Positions 17,992-26,060 of a stretch of 54,181 bases of DNA are shown here, piece after piece. This stretch comes from an uncultured Atopobium sp. (GTDB lineage Bacteria; Actinomycetota; Coriobacteriia; Coriobacteriales; Atopobiaceae). Under the pieces are notes generated by a model. That model was not told where the DNA came from and ran no database searches. It saw only the letters and a list, made by a program, of their open reading frames with translations. Numbering within the stretch: the stretch's first letter is position 1; every line of letters begins with the position of its first letter. A program made the position numbers and the translations under genes. The stretch lies in assembly GCA_938045565.1 (NCBI GenBank), contig CALIAZ010000006.1, positions 1 through 54,181 of the forward strand, read 5' to 3'.

Positions 17992-18507
17992 ATGGCACTT
18001 GATACAAACGTCGGTAACATCCTTAACCAGCAGATTAACAAAGAGTTCTATTCCGCTTATCTGTATCTAACTTTTGCAGATTTCTATGAGGAGCAGGGCC
18101 TGAAGGGCTTTGCAAACTGGTATGTCATCCAGTCTCAGGAAGAGCTTGCTCACGCACGTATTCTTCGTCGTTACCTGCTTGATAACGATTGGACTCCAAC
18201 CATGGAGGCAATTGCAAAGCCAGACCTTACCTTTACCAAGGTAGTCGAGCCAATCAAGGCAGCATATGAGCACGAACAGTTCATTACCGCAAGCATTAAC
18301 GAGTGCTATGCCATTGCTCAGAAGGCAAACGATTTCCGCACTATGCAGCTGCTTGACTGGTACGTTAAGGAGCAGGGTGAGGAAGAGGCAAATGCTTCTG
18401 ATCTTCTCAAGGCAGTTGAGCTCTTTGGCGGAGATTCAAAGAACCTGTATGACCTTGACCGCGAGAATGCCGCTCGCGTTTACGTTGCGCCAACTATGCC
18501 AATGTAA
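17992..18507 (+). CDS. ftnA: Non-heme ferritin
   Basis: A 171-aa four-helix ferritin subunit of the bacterial FtnA type, forming a 24-mer iron-storage shell in the cytoplasm. Ferroxidase-site residues are visible: the Glu of QINKEFYSAYLYL (about 17), EELAHA with Glu and His (about 50 and 53), the Glu of YEHEQFITASINE (about 94) and Gln of KEQGEEE (about 127). There is no heme-ligand Met as in bacterioferritin. The ATG at 17992 is chosen because GAGGAAAGAG is upstream; an earlier in-frame ATG at 17974 lies next to the hairpin T tract and has no ribosome site. Regulation by the upstream palindrome and hairpin is likely. Confidence 0.93.
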   Translation: MALDTNVGNILNQQINKEFYSAYLYLTFADFYEEQGLKGFANWYVIQSQEELAHARILRRYLLDNDWTPTMEAIAKPDLTFTKVVEPIKAAYEHEQFITASINECYAIAQKANDFRTMQLLDWYVKEQGEEEANASDLLKAVELFGGDSKNLYDLDRENAARVYVAPTMPM

Positions 18508-18544
18508 GCAGCAGCTTAAGCGCGACTTGCACGCAGCTTAGACG

Positions 18545-19450
18545 CTACAGTGGAGTTTCGATAGCCTCTGATTTGTTCGAAGAGGTACCTGAAAGCTCAG
18601 CAAAGATGGCACCGCCTATGATGCAGGCGGTGCCTATTATTTTGAGAAGACCAAAAGGCTCGCCAAGGATAAGAGCCGAGAAAATAACTGCAGATAGTGG
18701 CTCAAGGTAGCCAAAGACCGCCACACGCTGAACAGGAATCTTGGTAAGTTGTGGGAAATACAAAAATGATCCAAGGCCTGTGTTAAAGAGGCCGATGGTC
18801 AGAACGGCCAGCCAATTTACCGATGCTGGGTCTGCAGGCAGCTCAATCCCATGGAATACAACAGTAACCAGAGCAACAATAGCGCAGCCAATGCCCAGCT
18901 GGATGCTGGTACCCTCAATACCAGAAACATCTTTGAGCTGTCTGTTACAAATAACCATAACGGCATAAAGAACAGCAGAGAGGGCGCCAAGAAGAAGACC
19001 AGCTGGCGAGAGGTTCAGTCCAACTCCATAGCCAATAATAAGAGCAGCTCCAATAACAACTACAAGAAAGCCTAGTATCTTTTTAGCAGTGAGTTTCTCG
19101 CCAAATAAAAGGGGAGAGAGCGCCATTACAATAACGGGACCGCAGTAGTATTCAAGCGTTGCTATACCAACACCTACCAGATGATATGCCTCAAAAAGGA
19201 AGGTCCACTGAAGACCCAAGGCAATGCCTGATCCAATGAGCGCCTGGAAGTCCTTGGGGTAGTTTTGAATGGTAAAAGCCTCTTTTTGCACAAGCTTAAC
19301 CACAAGCAAAAAGAGCGTGCCCAAGAGCATGCGGAAGAAGACAATTTGGTAGCTAGGAAGGTTGATAAGGCTTGCAACGATTCCGTTAGAACCGCAGATG
19401 ATAAGCGCAATTAGGTAGAGCACGGTAGGTTTAAACGTGGCGTCTCTCAT
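18545..19450 (-). CDS. EamA (DMT) family transporter
   Basis: A 301-aa integral membrane protein with about ten hydrophobic helices in two repeated halves, each an EamA domain (first half VLYLIALIICGSNGIVASLI onward; second half LSPAGLLLGALSAVLYAVMV onward, ending FGLLKIIGTACIIGGAIF). Members export amino acids, nucleobases or other small metabolites. Its ATG lies three bases after the asparaginase stop codon on the same strand, so the pair is cotranscribed and probably translationally coupled. This suggests a link to asparagine/aspartate metabolism, although the substrate cannot be read from the sequence. The last ~10 residues are hydrophilic. Confidence 0.88.
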   Translation of the reverse strand: MRDATFKPTVLYLIALIICGSNGIVASLINLPSYQIVFFRMLLGTLFLLVVKLVQKEAFTIQNYPKDFQALIGSGIALGLQWTFLFEAYHLVGVGIATLEYYCGPVIVMALSPLLFGEKLTAKKILGFLVVVIGAALIIGYGVGLNLSPAGLLLGALSAVLYAVMVICNRQLKDVSGIEGTSIQLGIGCAIVALVTVVFHGIELPADPASVNWLAVLTIGLFNTGLGSFLYFPQLTKIPVQRVAVFGYLEPLSAVIFSALILGEPFGLLKIIGTACIIGGAIFAELSGTSSNKSEAIETPL

Positions 19451-19453
19451 CGG

Positions 19454-20488
19454 CTACTCGCAAATTTCTGTATCCACAGACTGTGGGATTCTGTCGTTAC
19501 AAATTACCTGGTAGAACAGTTTTTCTTGCTCCCTTTGATCGGAGGTCTGACCAAGCATCCACATAGTTTTTGCAACCAGGGCTTCGGTGGTCATATCGTC
19601 TCCAGAGAGAACGCCGGGCATATCTTGATAGGTTCTACCAACCTCATATAAACCCAGGTCAAGACCCTCTTCAGGAACTTGTGTGGTAATAACTACGGTG
19701 CGACCAGAAGCAATCCAATCGGTGATAGCTTCTTCGTAAGAGTCATCGTATGAGGGGATGCCGCCAATACCAAAGGTTTCAAGCACAATGGCGTCGTAGT
19801 CATTCTTCAGAAGGTAGAAGATAGATGGATTAAGCTCGGGGGTCAGTTTAAGCACTATGACACGAGTATTGAGCGTTTTATAGGTTGTAAGACCACCATC
19901 TACCTGCTCTTCATTTGGCGCACTGCGAATAATCTTGTTGCCGCGGATGTGAGCAAGCGGTGGATAATTCATGCTCGTAAATGCATTGAAGCTCAGTGTG
20001 CGCTGTTTATGAGCGCGGGTGCCGGCAATAACCTCGTTGCCAAAAACCACCACGACTCCGGCGCTTCTGTCGTCGAGTGCGTAGAGAACGGAGTGGTAGA
20101 GGTTGAGTTTGGCGTCGGTAAACGGATTTGCCATTGGCTGTTGAGAGCCTGTGAGCACAATGGGTTTCTCGCTATTTTGAATAAGGTAGGAGAGTGCAGC
20201 AGCGGTATATGCCATGGTATCGGTGCCATGAAGGATAATAAAGCCGTCGTAGGCGTCATACGACTCAATAATGGCGTCTCTGATTTGGAGCCAGTCTTGA
20301 GGACGCATATTGGTGCTGTCGATATTCATAATCTGCTTGAAATCAAACTCGCAGAGGTCATGAACAAGTGGGACGTTGGCTAAAAGTTCTTCTCCCGAAA
20401 GTGAGGGAGCCAAGCCCGATTCAGTGGAAACAGAAGCAATAGTGCCTCCTGTTGCCATCAGTAAAAGTTTCTTCACACGCCCCCCCAT
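19454..20488 (-). CDS. ansA: L-asparaginase, cytoplasmic type I-like
   Basis: A 344-aa asparaginase without signal peptide. The N-terminal TGGTIASVSTESGLAP holds the first catalytic Thr; HGTDTMAYTAAALSYL holds the second Thr/Asp pair; LTGSQQPM and GTRAHKQRTLSFNAFTSMNYPPLA are family-typical. It hydrolyses asparagine to aspartate and ammonia. The start is ambiguous: ATG at 20488 with GGAG close upstream, or the in-frame GTG five codons on, which would give the usual MKKLLLMATGGT beginning. A run of seven G separates the two. It is the first gene of a two-gene unit with the EamA transporter. Confidence 0.9.
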   Translation of the reverse strand: MGGRVKKLLLMATGGTIASVSTESGLAPSLSGEELLANVPLVHDLCEFDFKQIMNIDSTNMRPQDWLQIRDAIIESYDAYDGFIILHGTDTMAYTAAALSYLIQNSEKPIVLTGSQQPMANPFTDAKLNLYHSVLYALDDRSAGVVVVFGNEVIAGTRAHKQRTLSFNAFTSMNYPPLAHIRGNKIIRSAPNEEQVDGGLTTYKTLNTRVIVLKLTPELNPSIFYLLKNDYDAIVLETFGIGGIPSYDDSYEEAITDWIASGRTVVITTQVPEEGLDLGLYEVGRTYQDMPGVLSGDDMTTEALVAKTMWMLGQTSDQREQEKLFYQVICNDRIPQSVDTEICE

Positions 20489-20627
20489 GAGCTCCAATTG
20501 TGCAGACTTTACAGAAAATCAGTCTGTATAGCGCTTTATTGTAACGGGATAGATGCTTTTCAAGGCGAGAAAAGCAAAGTCGGTGTATTCTTTTTTCGGT
20601 AAACGAATCTTTTAGCAAGGATTGTTG

Positions 20628-21101
20628 ATGGCAGAGAATAACCTCTTTGGTTTTGGTAAGAAAAAGCATCCAGCTCAGGTTCCACCTACTATCTCCCGTA
20701 ATGGGGAGTCTTCTACGTCTCCGCGTGCGGTACGAGGTCGTCACGCAGCTGTTGGAAGCCGTGCACAGGTGCAGCGTAGGATGACGCAAGATCGCCCAAC
20801 AAATCCCGTTAACCATGCTCGTGCAGATGCCGCCCGTGCACGTGGTCGAGCAAGAACTGCTTACGGCAATCACTATGGCACGCTCAACCCCAGAGATGAA
20901 GCTCAGGCAGCATATGCGGCTAGAAGACGTCGTTCTTCTCGCATGAGACTGGGTCGTGTGGCGCTGGCGGTGCTGCTTGCAGCCATCATCTTGTGGGTAG
21001 TGTTTACGTTGGTAAGTTCATGTAGCCCAGGAGGCGCTTTTGCGCATGCTCAGGCGCTTGATCCTACCGTTACCCTGACTGGTTCTGTGAAGGTCGGATA
21101 G
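20628..21101 (+). CDS. Unknown small membrane protein with basic N-terminal region
   Basis: I do not recognise this 157-aa protein. The first ~105 residues are hydrophilic and strongly basic (RARGRARTAYG, ARRRRSSRMR) and should stay in the cytoplasm. One hydrophobic segment (VALAVLLAAIILWVVFTLVSS, about 108-128) is followed by a short extracytoplasmic tail of about 29 residues. The basic flank fits a single-span N-in protein. ATG at 20628 follows GCAAGG. The gene is divergent from the asparaginase gene and convergent with the lysozyme gene. A GGCGAGAA copy lies at 20564 just upstream. Confidence 0.7.
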   Translation: MAENNLFGFGKKKHPAQVPPTISRNGESSTSPRAVRGRHAAVGSRAQVQRRMTQDRPTNPVNHARADAARARGRARTAYGNHYGTLNPRDEAQAAYAARRRRSSRMRLGRVALAVLLAAIILWVVFTLVSSCSPGGAFAHAQALDPTVTLTGSVKVG

Positions 21102-21183
21102 CTTTACGGGTTGCGTCGCGACTAGCACCTGCGAATACGACTGCGGACGCGCTTGCGCCGCTACCGACATATTAGCGGAAGTC

Positions 21184-22146
21184 CTACTTTGAGCCTTTGC
21201 TTGTAGAGACAGCAGAGAAGTCCAAATTCAAATCAACTGAACCGGTAATGCCGTCAACTTGTCCTGTTGAAGTGTATTGCCATATCAAAAAGTTAAAGTT
21301 TACGTCTGGTTGATCAACGTATTGTGCCAGCCAAATAGGCTCGTCAAGCGAGACCAGATCAAAGCGATTCAGATCAACTTTGTTGCCATACACGATGACG
21401 CGATATCCTGCTTCTTGAATGGTGGTGCAAAACGCGCGCGCAATTGCGTTAGTTTCTGCAGGGGAAAGGTTGTCGGCGCGACCGCTGTAATCGGGAGAAG
21501 GCTCCAGGTCAAACGCAACAGGAAGAGCAAGTTTTGTAACTCCTGCTTCTTTTAACTGCTGCAGAACAAAAGCGGCCTCTTCACGAGCTTCTTCCACGTT
21601 AATAGCCTGCGAGAAGAAGTACACACCTACATCAAGACCTGCGCTTTGTGCACCCTTCAGGTTGGTCTCAAACAGCTCATCCGCGCGAATACCACCCTCG
21701 GTGGAGCCGCGGTATCCAATGCGAAGCATGGCAAACTGAATGTTATCGGCAGCAACGGCCTTCCAGTCAATAAACCCCTGATGAGAAGAGACGTCAACGC
21801 CCGTGCGTGTGAGCTCTTCTCCGTCCACCACATAATGCGCGCGTCCCGTTGTATCGTAAATAAGGTTCTCCCACTCATAGGGGACTTCGTTTTTGATGAT
21901 CAGTTTATTGTCAAAAGAGAGGGAGAAAAGTCCCTGGCACGATTGCAACAATGCCAGCACAAATACAATGGCCAGCGTAATGAGTCCCCATTTAACAACA
22001 GGATTGTTCTGGGAATTTTGCTCAAGTGTATGCATCGCCCGCTGCTTACGTTTTGAAGCGTTTGCAGAAGCAGGCGTATGTTTAGTTTTAGAACGAGTCG
22101 TAGAGTTTCTCGTTTTCTTGCTTTTATGTGAGCTCTTAAAAATCAC
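21184..22146 (-). CDS. Membrane-anchored GH25 lysozyme
   Basis: A 320-aa protein: basic Lys/Arg/Ser/Thr-rich start, one hydrophobic anchor (WGLITLAIVFVLALLQSC, about 54-71), a spacer, then a GH25 (Chalaropsis-type) muramidase domain from GVDVSSHQGFIDWKAV to the end. Key residues include the Asp of GVDVSSHQ and the Asp/Glu of AFDLEP; FAMLRIGYRGSTEGG and VYFFSQA are family-typical. It should face outward and cleave peptidoglycan between MurNAc and GlcNAc. The start is GTG sharing the GTGA overlap with the stop codon of the DUF1846 gene, so translation is coupled. The anchor makes it a resident wall-remodelling enzyme rather than a secreted toxin. Confidence 0.9.
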   Translation of the reverse strand: MIFKSSHKSKKTRNSTTRSKTKHTPASANASKRKQRAMHTLEQNSQNNPVVKWGLITLAIVFVLALLQSCQGLFSLSFDNKLIIKNEVPYEWENLIYDTTGRAHYVVDGEELTRTGVDVSSHQGFIDWKAVAADNIQFAMLRIGYRGSTEGGIRADELFETNLKGAQSAGLDVGVYFFSQAINVEEAREEAAFVLQQLKEAGVTKLALPVAFDLEPSPDYSGRADNLSPAETNAIARAFCTTIQEAGYRVIVYGNKVDLNRFDLVSLDEPIWLAQYVDQPDVNFNFLIWQYTSTGQVDGITGSVDLNLDFSAVSTSKGSK

Positions 22147-23624
22147 TGGTGAAAGAATTGTCCTTGTTCAAAAATTGGCTCGCAACACACGTTAATGCCC
22201 AGCTTGTGATAGATGGACTCGTCGTCGCTTGGAATAATTGACGAGAAGTACGCGTCACATCCGTGGAGTAGTTGCGTGGCATCAACAGCTTTTCCAGCCA
22301 ACGGATTGGTAATTGAGCTGATAGAGAGCGCAATGAGCATCTCGTCAGCGCAAAGGCTGGTGCGAGCTAGTTTAAAGTTGTTCTCTTTTAGAGCGCAAAT
22401 GGGCCTTAAGACTTCGTCCGAGACAATAAACGTCTTCTTCTCAATGCCAACTACGTATTTGAGGGCGTTGAGTAAAAGCGACGCAGGCGCACCTAAAAGC
22501 TCTGAAGTCTTGCCGGTAATAATGGAGCCGTCAGGCATAACCATGGCGCCCGCAAGCTTTCCTGTCTCTTCTGCTTTGTGCAGACAAGCAGCATGAGCTG
22601 GCGAGAAGTTCTGGTCAACGTTAACGTCTTTCATCAAGAGATTAATCTTTGTGAGTTCACGCTCACCCATACCAGTACGCTCGAGTTTCTCGGCAGCTCT
22701 AAACCACCTGCGTACAATCTCTGCTTTGGAAGCTTCCTGGCAAACCTCATCATCAACAATGCAGTTGCCAACCATATTGACGCCCATATCGGTTGGAGAC
22801 TGATATGGGCTGGTACCTGCAATCTTCTCCATCATGGCCTTGAGCACGGGGAATGCTTCGACGTCACGGTTGTAGTTAACGGTAACCTTGCCGTGAGCCT
22901 CAAGGTGATAGGGATCAATGATGTTGTTATCGCCCAAGTCTGCCGTAGCAGCCTCGTAGGCAACGTTTACAGGATGCTTAAGCGGGAGGTTCCAGACAGG
23001 GAAGGTCTCAAACTTAGCGTAGCCTGCGCGAACCCCACGGGCATTCTCGTTGTAGAGCTGTGAAAGGCAGACAGCAAGCTTGCCGGAGCCAGGACCAGGC
23101 GCTGTAACAACTACCAAAGGATGTGTAGTCTTTACGTACTCGTTTTTACCGTAGCCCTCCGCCGAGACGATCAGGTCAATATTGGAGGGGTAACCCTCAA
23201 TGGGGTAGTGGCGGTACACGGCAATGCCCATGTTTTCTAGGCGCGCACGATACGCTTTTGCCTTTGGCTGACCAGAGTACTGCGTAATGACAACGCCGCC
23301 GATAGCAAGGCCGCGAGCACGGAAGATATCCATAAGTCTTAGCACGTCATCGGCATAGGTAACGCCAATATCACTTCTGCGCTTGCCGTTTTCAATATCG
23401 TTTGCATTGATGGCAAAGACAACTTCCGCCTCGTGAGCAAGCTGCTGAAGCATCTGAGCTTTTGCATCTGGAGCAAATCCAGGGAGGATGCGAGAAGCGT
23501 GGTTGTCGTCGAGCAGTTTACCGCCAAACTCAAGGTAGAGCTTGCCGCCAAATTCACTGATACGCTGGTGGATTCGATCCGCCTGCATAGTGATGTACTT
23601 CTCGTTATCAAAGCCGATACGCAT
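22143..23624 (-). CDS. DUF1846 family protein
   Basis: A 493-aa protein matching the DUF1846 family in length (about 490-500) and in sequence landmarks: RIGFDNEKYITMQADRIHQR at the start, LYLEFGGKLLDDNHASRILPG, ITQYSGQP, VVTAPGPGSGKLAVCLSQLY and SPTDMGVNMVGNCI. Structures are known for family members but I know of no proven biochemical function. The GPGSGK stretch looks nucleotide-related. There is no signal peptide or membrane segment. The ATG at 23624 follows CAGGAGG. It overlaps the GH25 gene by four bases, an arrangement that ties an intracellular protein to a wall hydrolase. Confidence 0.9.
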   Translation of the reverse strand: MRIGFDNEKYITMQADRIHQRISEFGGKLYLEFGGKLLDDNHASRILPGFAPDAKAQMLQQLAHEAEVVFAINANDIENGKRRSDIGVTYADDVLRLMDIFRARGLAIGGVVITQYSGQPKAKAYRARLENMGIAVYRHYPIEGYPSNIDLIVSAEGYGKNEYVKTTHPLVVVTAPGPGSGKLAVCLSQLYNENARGVRAGYAKFETFPVWNLPLKHPVNVAYEAATADLGDNNIIDPYHLEAHGKVTVNYNRDVEAFPVLKAMMEKIAGTSPYQSPTDMGVNMVGNCIVDDEVCQEASKAEIVRRWFRAAEKLERTGMGERELTKINLLMKDVNVDQNFSPAHAACLHKAEETGKLAGAMVMPDGSIITGKTSELLGAPASLLLNALKYVVGIEKKTFIVSDEVLRPICALKENNFKLARTSLCADEMLIALSISSITNPLAGKAVDATQLLHGCDAYFSSIIPSDDESIYHKLGINVCCEPIFEQGQFFHQ

Positions 23625-23728
23625 GCGTCCTCCTGCCAAGGTTTACTGTAGAAATTGTATCATCAAGCAAAGACTTCCTATACGCTATAAGCTATACAGA
23701 AAACAAATAAACAACCAAGGAGTTGTGT

Positions 23729-24178
23729 ATGGATAGCAAGTTTTCACAAACGCCTTCTCGTGGCGAGAAGTTCAAAGAGCTAGTACTGAGTGCTTTGCGT
23801 GCATTTGGTTATGGTTGTCTTACAGCAGTTGGAATGAGTGCTGTTATTTTTGCATTTGCGTACTTTACCAGCGGTATGGATATGTTTACGGGCATCGACT
23901 GGGTGCGCCGTGTCATGTACGTCATTTCTTCTTTGGGAATTATTGCTTGCGGCGTTGGTCTGCTCTTTAGCGGAAAAGAGTACGAGGACCGTCAGATGGG
24001 CTTTACGCGTGATATTGATGACCCCATCAGCCTTAAAGAAGGAAAGCTTGATCCTCGCATTTCAAAAATCGAGACTAATCACCTTTCGTGGCAAGCCGCA
24101 ATCCTTTATGCATCAATTGGTATGTTTGTAGTTACTACTATCTTTGACGAGGTCATGAGCCATACCTTCTTAATGTAG
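23729..24178 (+). CDS. Unknown small membrane protein with three hydrophobic segments
   Basis: A 149-aa protein that I do not recognise. Hydrophobic stretches lie at about 24-47 (GCLTAVGMSAVIFAFAYF), 60-80 (VMYVISSLGIIACGVGLLF) and 123-140 (ILYASIGMFVVTTIF), separated by a charged loop of about 40 residues rich in Asp, Glu and Lys. AAGGAG stands seven bases before the ATG at 23729. It is divergent from the DUF1846 gene and convergent with pth2. A GGCGAGAA word is embedded in its first codons (23762). Confidence 0.75.
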   Translation: MDSKFSQTPSRGEKFKELVLSALRAFGYGCLTAVGMSAVIFAFAYFTSGMDMFTGIDWVRRVMYVISSLGIIACGVGLLFSGKEYEDRQMGFTRDIDDPISLKEGKLDPRISKIETNHLSWQAAILYASIGMFVVTTIFDEVMSHTFLM

Positions 24179-24184
24179 GCATTC

Positions 24185-24261
24185 TCGCTAGTACAGAGAT
24201 AACTCACTAGTACAGTGGCAGCTTGCTAGTACGGACGCAGAGAGCCTAGTATAAAGGCAGC
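24185..24261 (+). repeat. Four imperfect direct repeats around CTAGTA
   Basis: Units of 18-21 bases begin at 24185, 24204, 24223 and 24244, sharing CTAGTAC and a following CAG/GGCAGC (for example TCACTAGTACAGTGGCAGC). The last unit overlaps the stop codon and final codons of pth2, so the array seems to have grown from the 3' end of that gene or into it. Confidence 0.7.
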
Positions 24262-24686
24262 TCGCCCGTTAACGGGTCAATGTCTTCTGCAACCAGTGGC
24301 TCAAATGCCAGGCAGGTAAACGTGGGCTCTCCATGAAACTCGGTAAAGCCTGCGTCTCTAATAAGGGCCACAACAAAGCCGCGAGCTTTTCCTTCAGCGG
24401 CAAGCTTAAGCAACGCTTCTTCAGAATCAACATAGACACATACCTTTGCAACACCGGCATCAAACCAGTTGGTGATTGCGGAGGTATCTTCGTCAGCATG
24501 GTCCAAATAGACCCAATTCTGATCATCGGTAACACGAACCTGATCAAGACGACGCTCTTTTGCAAGTGCCATAAGCGTAGCTTCAACACATGCATGACTT
24601 GCCTGAGCAGCAATTTTTCCTTTACGCATCTTAAGATCGCGACGAATAACAATCATTTGCTTTGATTTATATGAAGAGCTCGGCAT
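24246..24686 (-). CDS. Peptidyl-tRNA hydrolase, PTH2 type
   Basis: A 146-aa protein of the PTH2 family: KQMIVIRRDLKMRKGKIAAQASHACVEA near the start, with the Lys, Gly and His residues of the active-site region, and a later GFVVALIRDAGFTEF matching the usual nucleophile loop (the common family sequence is IRDAGRTQ). PTH2 is the archaeal/eukaryotic type that frees peptides from stalled peptidyl-tRNA; it is found in some actinobacteria beside the usual bacterial Pth. The ATG at 24686 (MPSSSYKSK) follows GAAAGG. The C-terminal ~25 residues (FEPLVAEDIDPLTGELPLY) extend beyond the compact family core. Confidence 0.88.
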   Translation of the reverse strand: MPSSSYKSKQMIVIRRDLKMRKGKIAAQASHACVEATLMALAKERRLDQVRVTDDQNWVYLDHADEDTSAITNWFDAGVAKVCVYVDSEEALLKLAAEGKARGFVVALIRDAGFTEFHGEPTFTCLAFEPLVAEDIDPLTGELPLY

Positions 24687-24903
24687 GAGATACCTTTCTA
24701 GAAACTGAATGCTAAGTGTACCATTCACGGCTTTCCGATTTTTGTCGCAAGAAAATCCTGAAGTTGCAAAAAGACCCTCTAAAACCAAGAGCAGCGAGAA
24801 GAACTTTGAATACCTAACTGGTTACATCAATAAGTTAAATAACGGCACCTGTGTGGAAAGTTGATCCTTGTCCATGTTGCTAGGGTTGACTAAGGAGGTG
24901 TCT

Positions 24904-25392
24904 ATGAGAGAGTTGGTTATTCTTGTCATGTATATTTGGGCTTCAATATCGGATATGCGAAATCGCACTATTCCAAATAGAATTCCTATTTTGCTTGCTA
25001 TTTCATGGCCTATTTGGCTTGCAGTAAATGAAAATCGCACTGAGTTACTGATGAATGCATTATGGAGTGAGTTATTTGTTATATGTGTGCTGGTTATGGT
25101 AGGCATAGTTACAAAATTTATAGGTCATATGTCTTCTCTGGGAGGGGGAGATATTAAACTTATTCTCTCAGCATGCCTTTATCTTGAAATAAAAGAGACA
25201 TTTGTCTTTTTATTTTCGGCAAATATTTTAGGTGTTATGTTTTCTTTTCTGTTCTTTATTTTGCGTAAATTTTTAAAGAGAGAAGACAGAAATAAAGAAA
25301 AAATTGCCAGTTCATATAGTGTATTTATGTATACATTTCCGTTTGCACCATTTCTTGGATTTGGTGTGGCACTTGCGCTATTTTTACGCTAA
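24904..25392 (+). CDS. A24-family prepilin peptidase, short form
   Basis: A 162-aa polytopic membrane protein with the two aspartates of type IV prepilin peptidases: SISDMRNRTIPNRI near residue 17 and GGGDIKL near 83 (the GxGD motif). It lacks the N-terminal Cys-rich methylase domain, like CpaA/TadV and some ComC-type enzymes. It would cleave leader peptides from prepilins or competence pseudopilins at the membrane. AAGGAGGTG lies just before the ATG at 24904. No pilin, pilus ATPase or other pilus gene is in the window, so it is an orphan. Its sequence is visibly more AT-rich than its neighbours, suggesting transfer or decay of a larger locus. Confidence 0.88.
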   Translation: MRELVILVMYIWASISDMRNRTIPNRIPILLAISWPIWLAVNENRTELLMNALWSELFVICVLVMVGIVTKFIGHMSSLGGGDIKLILSACLYLEIKETFVFLFSANILGVMFSFLFFILRKFLKREDRNKEKIASSYSVFMYTFPFAPFLGFGVALALFLR

Positions 25393-25408
25393 AATCGGGA
25401 GGTGTTAT

Positions 25409-25468
25409 ATGAATTTAAAAATTCTTCTAATTCCTGAATATATAAAAAGTTTTTTCTGCTATCAATAG
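25409..25468 (+). pseudogene. 19-codon ORF with strong ribosome site, possible gene remnant
   Basis: Seventeen bases after the prepilin peptidase stop, GGGAGGTG precedes an ATG that opens a 19-codon frame (MNLKILLIPEYIKSFFCYQ). The strength of the ribosome site and the close spacing suggest the beginning of a following cotranscribed gene whose rest has been lost, or a genuine micropeptide. It is too short to assign. Confidence 0.4.
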
Positions 25469-25746
25469 TTTACACGTTGCGTTGAGAGATTGAGTTCCCC
25501 CAACACTCAATTTCATTACTGAATGGCCCCGACCATTTAGATTTCTCGTTATGCGAGGCAACGTATGCCATGGAGGCAGGACGACTATTAACGTGGTCGC
25601 ACACATGTCGCCCTGCCTCATGGCAATCCCTTTTGAGCTATCTGCTCTATCTTTGATATACCCATTATTTCAAGTATTTAAAAGTAAAAATACAGCTACT
25701 AAGCTATTTTCCTGCGGTTTTATACGTGTCAGAAATTAGCTGTATA
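25469..25746 (+). ncRNA. Candidate structured RNA in AT-rich island, class unknown
   Basis: No gene, but a series of inverted repeats: ATTGAGT/ACTCAAT around a C-rich loop (about 25488-25511), AATGG/CCATT around CCCCGA (about 25523-25539), CTCG/CGAG (about 25547-25559), a long arm GCCATGGAGGCAGG pairing with CCTGCCTCATGGC with one bulge (about 25568-25625), and ATACAGCTA with TAGCTGTAT (25690-25698 and 25737-25745). The density of stems without coding capacity suggests a folded RNA. I could not assign it to a known class from memory. Confidence 0.4.
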
Positions 25747-26060
25747 GATCATCTAAAATCTTAAAAGCCAGATGGCGTAGAGGCTCTTTGTTATCGCTGA
25801 AAATCGCTGATACATTATTTTGCATAGTGCAATTGATTTTTGCATATCTTTTGTATAGCCAATTAATTCCAAGTGGCAGGGTCACTTATGATTTATTTAC
25901 GTAACAGGTATGCAATTTTCTTCAAATTTCCGCTTGTAAAACAACATAACAAATTGTATCTAAAGATATTTTAGTGTAGTATGATACGGTAACAACACGG
26001 GACTATGCATAAAACATACGCGTGTTTTTCAGACATCGTTTGAGCAGATGGGGCTGTGAG
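25747..26060. other. AT-rich spacer before the XRE gene
   Basis: About 310 bases with no convincing gene. It holds a repeated TTTTGCATA word (near 25821 and 25843) and TATGAT at 25980-25985, a possible -10 for the regulator downstream. A 28-codon frame at 25888 has no good ribosome site. Confidence 0.6.

Noticed and set aside
25888..25974. 28-codon frame MIYLRNRYAIFF...
   Set aside because: Weak ribosome site, no context support, in an AT-rich spacer where such frames are common.
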